Below are positions 5,409-10,541 of a stretch of 13,142 nt of DNA, one piece after another; the first letter of the stretch is position 1, and every line of letters starts with the position of its first letter. The stretch is taken from contig DAOWIN010000096.1 in assembly GCA_030640885.1 (NCBI GenBank), positions 1-13,142 on the forward strand. Reading direction: 5' to 3'. Position numbers and translations under genes: made by a program. Source of the stretch: Candidatus Omnitrophota bacterium. Its GTDB lineage: Bacteria > Omnitrophota > 4484-213. The notes below the pieces were generated by a model that did not search any database, was not told the DNA's origin, and saw only the letters and a list, made by a program, of their open reading frames with translations.

Positions 5409-6449
5409 CCTCAACACTCCAAAAGAGATTATTAAAAAAAGAAAATGGGGAAGCCATGCTGAAATTGAAGGAATTAAAAACCCGCCTTTACCCAGTGCCA
5501 AACTGATAGAAATAACCCCATAATAAGATAATCCCAAAAGCAAAGAAATTCCTATCCGCACAAATATTCCCCCTTTTCCTTTACTTGCCATTCCAAAAGA
5601 AAGCCCCAAAAATATAATTACCATATTTATCCAAGGAAAAGAAATTTTATAATGCCATTCTGTTAGTTCTCTTTGCGGTTTGTAATCAACCGAAGAAAGC
5701 CTTCCAATCATTCTTTTCAATTCTCTGCTACTCATAAATTCAATCTTTTTTGCTGAGTTTAAGAAATCAATTGGTTTTACTCCTATATCAATTATTTTTT
5801 GCTCATATCTTGCAGATTCGCCGATAATTTCTCCAGTTAGATTTAATTTAGAGATAGTGAGATCAAAAAAGTTCCATCTATTATTTATCCACTCTGTTTT
5901 CTTGGCGGTGATTTTCTGACGAATCTGTTTGTTTTTATCCTGAATGAAAATTATTATATCCTTAGCAATATTTTTTTGGGTGTCGTATTCTTTCAGGTAA
6001 AATATTTGGTTTTTATCTCCATATAGAGTAACATCATACAGAATTTCTTTTTTCTCCTGGAATAAAGGGGCGGGCATAGAAGAAACAACCTTCTCATTGA
6101 TGATAAATACTCCCAAGCTAATAATTATTCCCCAGAAGAGGATAGGGATGATGGTTTTTACGAAATTTATTCCTGCGGTTTTTATAGGAATTATCTCATT
6201 AGTTTTTTCCAAATTCCCTAAAGAATGAAGGCTGGACAAAAGTGCGGCTACAGGAATTGTGCGGGTAAAAATAAGAGGAACATAATTGCCATAATATCGC
6301 AGTAAAAAAAGCAATGTCCATTTTTGTTCAATAATTTCATCTATATTGTCAAATAAATCTACTATGATATAAAGAGAAATAAAGACTAACGAACAATAAA
6401 ATAAAGTGATAAGAAAGCGTTTTAAAATATAACGTTGAAGAATAAGCAT
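5391..6449 (-). CDS. lptG: LptF/LptG-family LPS-export permease (LptG position)
   Basis: 352 residues, YjgP/YjgQ family. With LptF and the ATPase LptB, LptG extracts lipopolysaccharide from the inner membrane and passes it to the LptC/A/D bridge. The start MLILQRYILKRFLITLFY is typical. Three N-terminal membrane segments lie at about 10-35, 50-75 and 95-120. A polar, strand-rich periplasmic domain (about 125-265) and three C-terminal segments follow. The conserved cytoplasmic NEIIPIKTAGI stretch, which contacts LptB in the family, is present. It is the second permease on the strand, 154 bp after the lptF-type gene; the F/G names rest on order. Its TGA stop and last five residues (KNLSH) are encoded by a repeat copy. 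Confidence 0.88.
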   Translation of the reverse strand: MLILQRYILKRFLITLFYCSLVFISLYIIVDLFDNIDEIIEQKWTLLFLLRYYGNYVPLIFTRTIPVAALLSSLHSLGNLEKTNEIIPIKTAGINFVKTIIPILFWGIIISLGVFIINEKVVSSMPAPLFQEKKEILYDVTLYGDKNQIFYLKEYDTQKNIAKDIIIFIQDKNKQIRQKITAKKTEWINNRWNFFDLTISKLNLTGEIIGESARYEQKIIDIGVKPIDFLNSAKKIEFMSSRELKRMIGRLSSVDYKPQRELTEWHYKISFPWINMVIIFLGLSFGMASKGKGGIFVRIGISLLLGLSYYGVISISLALGKGGFLIPSISAWLPHFLFLIISFGVLRKNLSH

Positions 6450-6450
6450 A

Positions 6451-6600
6451 TTACAAGTTACAAGTTACAAGTTGCAAGTTTCAAGCAAGAAAAATTGAGA
6501 ATGCTGCAAGTTGCAAGCTACAAGTTATAAGCAAGGAACCTAAGATATAAGATTTCCTTATCTTTTTCTTGCCTGTAGCCTGAAGCTTGAGGCTTGAAGC
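6451..6600 (-). repeat. 7-bp tandem repeats between the two permease genes
   Basis: The plus strand holds TTACAAG three times and then TTGCAAG and TTTCAAG (6451-6485), and a second block CTGCAAG, TTGCAAG, CTACAAG, TTATAAG (6504-6531). Both have exact 7-bp spacing. At 6568-6600 the same family appears inverted: read on the minus strand, heptamers CTTCAAG, CCTCAAG, CTTCAGG and CTACAGG follow each other. The two orientations could pair imperfectly in RNA. No gene is visible in the gap. The array lies between co-oriented lptF and lptG and would be transcribed if they are one operon. Confidence 0.8.
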
Positions 6601-6603
6601 AAT

Positions 6604-7704
6604 TCATCTTTCCACCATTAAATAAGTCAAAACTACCCCTATTCCAGCAATAATTACATTTGGCAGCCACATCCAGAAGTAGGGGTTTGCGCCCTTAGAA
6701 ATAATTAACCCTTTGCTTCCTGCCATCAGCAAATAATAAAGCAAGATGATAGCCAGACCCAATCCGAATCCAATCGGTTTTTCTCCGCGTTTCGCAATTA
6801 TTCCCAAAGGAAAGCCGACGATGATAAAGGCCAAAACTGAAAAAGAAAAGGAAAATTTTCTTTGCATTTCAGCAATTAAAGGGATAGCCGAAATGCCCTT
6901 TTTCTTCAGTCGCCCTATTTCTTTTTTCAATTCTTTAATATTCATATCCTTAATCTTTTTTTCTACAGTTTCTTTTTTTAAGCGAGAGGTAGGATTTAAG
7001 GTTAATTTGTAGTCCTTAAACTTAGCTTTGTAAAATTTATCGGGTTCTTGCGGGTTTTGTTCTTCACTCCAGCCATCAATTAATTTTAGGGCTATTTTTT
7101 CTTCTTTATCTGAAGAAAAGGGTATAAGCACCCCTCGTTGGGCAACAATTGTGCGTGTATTTTTTGCGTAACGAGGTTGATAAATACGAATATGCTTTAA
7201 TTTATTTCCTTTAATTTCGTGGATAAAGATGATATAATCTTTAAATTCTTTTATGAAACGTCCGCTTTCTAAACAAGAAGCAGGTTCGCGGCTGCCAATT
7301 TCAATAAGAGTTTTTCGAGAAGCAAAGTGACTCCAAGGGATAATATAATTTTCCAGAACTACTAAAGAAAGGCTTATTATGATTCCTATTGTTATCAAAG
7401 GTATTAAAATCCGAGAAAGGGCAAACCCGCTACAGCGGATGGCAGTGATTTCGTTATTAGCAGACAAATAACCAAAGGTTAAAAGAATGCCAACAAGCAC
7501 AGCCATAGGGATTGTATAGTTTAGTAAAGAGGGAAGAAGAAGAGCAAAAAGCTTACCTACAGAAAGTAGATTTACTCCTTTATTAATTACTAAATCAGCC
7601 AATTTTACGAGATTACCAACTACAAGAATAAAAGTGAAAATGGCAAAGCAAAACATAAAGGAACTACGCAGTTCCTATAGGATATAAGAATTTAATATTT
7701 TCAT
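6604..7704 (-). CDS. lptF: LptF/LptG-family LPS-export permease with in-frame amber codon (LptF position)
   Basis: Inner-membrane permease of the LPS exporter. From the ATG at 7704 the frame reads MKILNSYIL, then TAG (7677-7675), then ELRSSFMFCFAIFTF and on without a break to TGA at 6604. The part before the TAG matches the usual start of the family (roughly MKILxxYxLKEL), so the TAG most simply replaces a Lys codon (AAG). The uninterrupted frame begins at an internal ATG (7656, 350 residues). That keeps almost all of membrane segment 1 but loses the N-terminal amphipathic lead and has no ribosome binding site. The rest looks intact: segments 1-3, the NNEITAIRCSGF cytoplasmic helix, a periplasmic strand-rich domain, and three final segments. 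Possible explanations are a sequencing error, re-initiation, amber readthrough or early decay. Confidence 0.85.
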
Positions 7705-7783
7705 TGTTCTTTTCTATTTTTGCTTTTTCTATTTTCTATTTTCTTTTTCTTACTTGCAGCCTGCAACTTGTAGCTTGTAGCGT
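7705..7783 (-). repeat. 7-bp repeats upstream of lptF
   Basis: At 7752-7783 the minus strand reads CTACAAG, CTACAAG, TTGCAGG, CTGCAAG with 7-bp spacing, the same family as the lptF-lptG gap. Between this and the lptF start (7705-7750) is a purine-rich run with GAAAATA units, also spaced 7 bp. Together they fill the comF-lptF gap; no separate promoter or terminator stands out. Confidence 0.65.
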
Positions 7784-7785
7784 GT

Positions 7786-8523
7786 TTATTTTCCCGCCAG
7801 CGCCAGAATTTCCACCCTTTTCGCCCCTCCTTGTTTTAAAACCCGCGCGCACTCATTAGCCGTTGCCCCGCTGGTGAGGACATCATCAACCAAAAGAACA
7901 GATTTTTGAGCAATTTCTTTTCCTTTTTTGATTTTGAAAGCTCCAGCGATGTTGCGAAATCGTTCTTGTTCAGAAAGCCCGGTCTGTGAAGAAGTCCGTT
8001 TAATGCGTATTAAACTGTTATCAATAGGAATAGAAATTTGTTGGTTAATCTCTTTAGCCAACAAATTACTTTGATTAAATTCCCGCTGACGAAGCTTGTG
8101 GATATGTAAAGGAACGGGAACAAGAACATCCACTGTTTGATAATTTAGATTAACTTTTATAAAATCAACCATCAGTTTTCCCAATATTCTTGTCAGATAT
8201 TGCTGCCGATGGTATTTGAACAGATGAATTAATTGTCTAATTATCCCCATATATCTATTTACTGTCCAAACCCGTTCAAAATAAAATTGTTTATTCTGAC
8301 AACCTAAACAAATATAATCCGAAGCGGTTCTTTTCTTTCCCAATGAACATCCGCATTTAATACAGAAAGGAGGTTTGTTTTTGATAATTTTATGGTGGCA
8401 ATTAGGACATAAATAGGAGCTGTCATCAAAGTTTAAGCTTTTCTTGCAGATAACACAATTTAAGGGGTAAATTAAATTGAGGGCTTTTTTGAGGATTATT
8501 TTTAAATTTTTTATTACTTTCAT
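7786..8523 (-). CDS. comF: ComF family protein (ComFC-like, phosphoribosyltransferase fold)
   Basis: 245 residues. ComFC/GntX proteins take part in natural transformation in competent bacteria; the biochemical role is not fully settled. An N-terminal Zn-binding region has paired cysteines at 23/26, 39/42, 54/57 and 72/75. The type I phosphoribosyltransferase domain follows, with VDVLVPVPLH, the FNQSNLLAKEI stretch typical of ComF, TSSQTGLSEQERFRNI, and the PRPP loop VLLVDDVLTSGAT (209-221). The protein is cytoplasmic and of usual family length. The start at 8523 has a weak ribosome binding site, and a good promoter lies 19-47 bp upstream. It is the first gene of the minus-strand group comF-lptF-lptG and diverges from the PLD-type gene. 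Confidence 0.93.
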   Translation of the reverse strand: MKVIKNLKIILKKALNLIYPLNCVICKKSLNFDDSSYLCPNCHHKIIKNKPPFCIKCGCSLGKKRTASDYICLGCQNKQFYFERVWTVNRYMGIIRQLIHLFKYHRQQYLTRILGKLMVDFIKVNLNYQTVDVLVPVPLHIHKLRQREFNQSNLLAKEINQQISIPIDNSLIRIKRTSSQTGLSEQERFRNIAGAFKIKKGKEIAQKSVLLVDDVLTSGATANECARVLKQGGAKRVEILALAGK

Positions 8524-8541
8524 TATCTTATTATAATCTTT

Positions 8542-8570
8542 ATAATACTATCTTTTTTAAAACCTGTCAA
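8542..8570 (-). promoter_or_regulatory. promoter of comF (minus strand)
   Basis: On the minus strand, TTGACA (8570-8565) is separated by 17 bp from TATTAT (8547-8542), close to the sigma-70 consensus. Transcription would start about 12 bp before the comF ATG, giving a very short leader. Confidence 0.55.
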
Positions 8571-8584
8571 CGCCTAAGCCTGTC

Positions 8585-8613
8585 TTGACTTTTAGAGCGA
8601 AATGGGGTAAAAT
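8585..8613 (+). promoter_or_regulatory. promoter of the PLD-type nuclease gene (plus strand)
   Basis: TTGACT (8585-8590), a 17-bp spacer and TAAAAT (8608-8613). The predicted start of transcription is near 8620, exactly where the first of three hairpins begins. It is back to back with the comF promoter, the two -35 boxes being 14 bp apart. Confidence 0.5.
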
Positions 8614-8619
8614 AAATAA

Positions 8620-8780
8620 AACTTGGCTTTGCGAAGCAGGAAGTGCTTCGCAAGGCCTTAGTTGAATTTACCCAGCACTAATTTTTCAGGATGCTTAACC
8701 GTAGTAGAAAATTAGTGCTGGGTTCAATTCCATTATACAATTTAGTCTTTCCCGAACGCTTTCGGAATTGCCTAAATTGT
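8620..8780 (+). promoter_or_regulatory. three consecutive hairpins in a 5' leader
   Basis: Hairpin 1 has arms 8620-8638 and 8644-8663 with loop GGAAG; its core GCGAAGCA pairs with TGCTTCGC. Hairpin 2 has arms 8664-8686 and 8707-8730; ACCCAGCACTAATTTT pairs with AAAATTAGTGCTGGGT, and the 20-nt loop is 8687-8706. Hairpin 3 has outer arms ACAATTTAG (8737-8745) and CTAAATTGT (8772-8780) and inner arms CCGAA (8752-8756) and TTCGG (8761-8765). The PLD-type ATG follows 11 bases later. No T-run follows any stem, so these are not standard terminators. No known riboswitch was recognised. They may be a regulatory leader, a small structured RNA or a palindromic repeat insertion. Confidence 0.65.
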
Positions 8781-8791
8781 GGTGTCATTGA

Positions 8792-9421
8792 ATGCTTAAA
8801 AGACGAAAAATATTGCTATTTGTTCTAATTCTTTTTTTTCTCCTCAATGTCGATTTTTGCTTTTCTTTTCCCGCCGATGTCCAGCCGATCTGCAACAAAA
8901 AATACTTTCCAAAAGTGCGTTCCCTTATTTCAGAAGCGAAGAAATCAATTCATATTATTCTTTATATATCGCGTTATTATCAAAAATATCCTGACAGTTC
9001 TCCCAATAAATTAATTAGAGAGCTAATTTTAGCCGCTAAACGGGGAGTAAATGTAGAGGTAATTCTTGACCAATCAGACTGGAATGAAAAGAATACAAGG
9101 GAGAATAAGGCAACAGCTAAGATTTTCAGTAAAGGCGGTGTCCGGGTTTGGTTAGACGATTTGCATAAAACCAGCCATAATAAGCTGATTATTATAGATG
9201 GAAATTATGTAGTTATCGGCAGCACAAACTGGTCTTATCACGCCTTGGACAAAAACAACGAATCTTCGGTTTTGATTGAGTCTGAAGAAGTAGCCAATTC
9301 ATTTGAGAAATATTTTGAAAAGATAAAAAAGAAATCCGAAGAATTTATCTTCCAACCCCAAGCCCTTAAAAAACCGAGCTGGGGAAAGAGGATAAAGAGG
9401 TTGTTTATTGAGGAGAGATGA
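8792..9421 (+). CDS. PLD-superfamily nuclease (Nuc-like), probably exported
   Basis: 209 residues. An N-terminal signal peptide is likely: basic MLKRRK, hydrophobic 7-20, possible cleavage near residue 25. The mature part is a single phospholipase-D unit with the HKD motif H129-x-K131 and D136 (SHNKLIIIDG), then GSTNWS (143-148) and NNESSVLI. This matches the Nuc group of small dimeric endonucleases, usually periplasmic or secreted. DNA is the usual substrate of Nuc; lipid or other phosphodiesters are not excluded. The C-terminus is basic. It sits behind the hairpin leader, 86 bp before rmuC, and diverges from comF. Taking part in DNA uptake or scavenging is inferred from context only. Confidence 0.85.
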   Translation: MLKRRKILLFVLILFFLLNVDFCFSFPADVQPICNKKYFPKVRSLISEAKKSIHIILYISRYYQKYPDSSPNKLIRELILAAKRGVNVEVILDQSDWNEKNTRENKATAKIFSKGGVRVWLDDLHKTSHNKLIIIDGNYVVIGSTNWSYHALDKNNESSVLIESEEVANSFEKYFEKIKKKSEEFIFQPQALKKPSWGKRIKRLFIEER

Positions 9422-9426
9422 AAAAG

Positions 9427-9460
9427 CTTCACGCTTCACGCTACAGGCTACAGGTTGAAG
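9427..9460 (+). repeat. 7-bp tandem repeats before rmuC
   Basis: CTTCACG twice, CTACAGG twice, then TTGAAG, with exact 7-bp spacing. It belongs to the same family as the arrays at 6451-6600 and 7752-7783. It fills much of the PLD-rmuC gap. Confidence 0.75.
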
Positions 9461-9506
9461 AGCCAAAAGACAAACGATTCATTAGAATTGTCAAAAAGGA
9501 GCCGAT

Positions 9507-10541
9507 GTGAATATTTTGATTATCATTTTAATTATCACCGTAGTCGCTTTGTTAATTTTTAATATTATCAACAGTAGTAAAATAAAAGGAGATAAGCAGG
9601 GCTTGCTGATGCTTAATCAGCAGATTGGTCAGTTCACTGCTCAGATGAATACTCAATTAAATACCATAACCGAACAGGTAAACCAGCGGCTTAAAGAAAA
9701 TACTGATGTTCTCCAGCAAAGCAATAAAAGTGTTAGCGAGAGGTTAGACAGGGCAGCTGCAGTAATTGGTCCTTTGCAAAATAGATTGGGGGAGTTGCAA
9801 GAAGCAAGCAAGAGAATTTATGAGGTAGGCAGAGATGTTTCACGATTGGAAAATCTTTTAAAAGCCCCTAAGTTTCGCGGAGAGATTGGCGAGTTTTCGT
9901 TAGCGAACCTTTTAGGGCAAATTCTTCCTAAGAAGCATTTTACTCTTCAATATAGCTTTAAAAATTCAGCTCAGGTAGATGCAGTGATTCGCTTGGGAGA
10001 GAAATTGGTGCCGGTAGATTCTAAGTTTCCTTTGGAGAATTTTAAGAAAATGCTTGAGGAAAATAAAGAGGATGTAAGAAAAAGACTGGAAAAAGAATTT
10101 GCCCGTGATGTTCGAAAACACATTGATACAATTGCCAACAAATATATTCTTCCTGATGAAGGGACTTATGATTTTGCCTTGCTTTATATTCCAGCTGAAA
10201 ATGTCTATTATGAAACAATAATCAAAACAGATATTTGTTCCTATGCTGTTTCTAAAAAGATAATACCAGTTTCGCCGAATAGTTTCTATGCTTATCTAAT
10301 GGTTATTGTTTTGGGGTTGCGGGGGATGGAAATAGACAAAAATACCAAAAAGATTATTTCTAATTTAGGTAGATTAAATCAAGATTTAGCGAAATTCAGT
10401 GAAGATTTTGTTTTGGTTGGCAAGCATCTTTTTAACACCAAGAAAAAATATGAAGATGCCGAGAAAAACCTGTCTCGTTTTAATGATAAACTGATTAGCG
10501 TTAGCCAAGAGAAAAAAGAAGTAGAATTATTTAATGAGTAA
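9507..10541 (+). CDS. rmuC: RmuC family DNA recombination protein
   Basis: 344 residues, shorter than the roughly 475-residue E. coli protein. RmuC limits inversions at short inverted repeats in E. coli; the core domain is restriction-endonuclease-like. An N-terminal membrane anchor spans about 2-20 (NILIIILIITVVALLIFNII), and a long coiled coil, about 30-115, follows. The conserved core then starts at LLKAPKFRGEIGEFSLANLL, with the VDAVIRLGEKLVPVDSKFP catalytic-type region and FALLYIPAENVYYE. The start is GTG at 9507, supported by AAGGAG (9495-9500) 6 bp upstream; the nearby ATG at 9505 is followed at once by a stop. It overlaps the helicase gene by 8 bp, so the two are probably translated together. 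Confidence 0.92.
   Translation: MNILIIILIITVVALLIFNIINSSKIKGDKQGLLMLNQQIGQFTAQMNTQLNTITEQVNQRLKENTDVLQQSNKSVSERLDRAAAVIGPLQNRLGELQEASKRIYEVGRDVSRLENLLKAPKFRGEIGEFSLANLLGQILPKKHFTLQYSFKNSAQVDAVIRLGEKLVPVDSKFPLENFKKMLEENKEDVRKRLEKEFARDVRKHIDTIANKYILPDEGTYDFALLYIPAENVYYETIIKTDICSYAVSKKIIPVSPNSFYAYLMVIVLGLRGMEIDKNTKKIISNLGRLNQDLAKFSEDFVLVGKHLFNTKKKYEDAEKNLSRFNDKLISVSQEKKEVELFNE

Noticed and set aside
5302..5523. 73-codon plus-strand ORF after ndk
   Set aside because: It begins inside the ndk end, runs through repeats and lies antisense to lptG; the product is repetitive and unlike a protein.
6746..7012. 88-codon plus-strand ORF
   Set aside because: It lies fully antisense to the well-supported lptF-type gene and has no family features.
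8620..8780. Integron attC site, T-box or known riboswitch
   Set aside because: GTTGAAT at 8661 resembles a GTTRRRY box, but no matching RYYYAAC partner at proper spacing and no integrase are visible. No T-box antiterminator motif or recognised riboswitch core was found.
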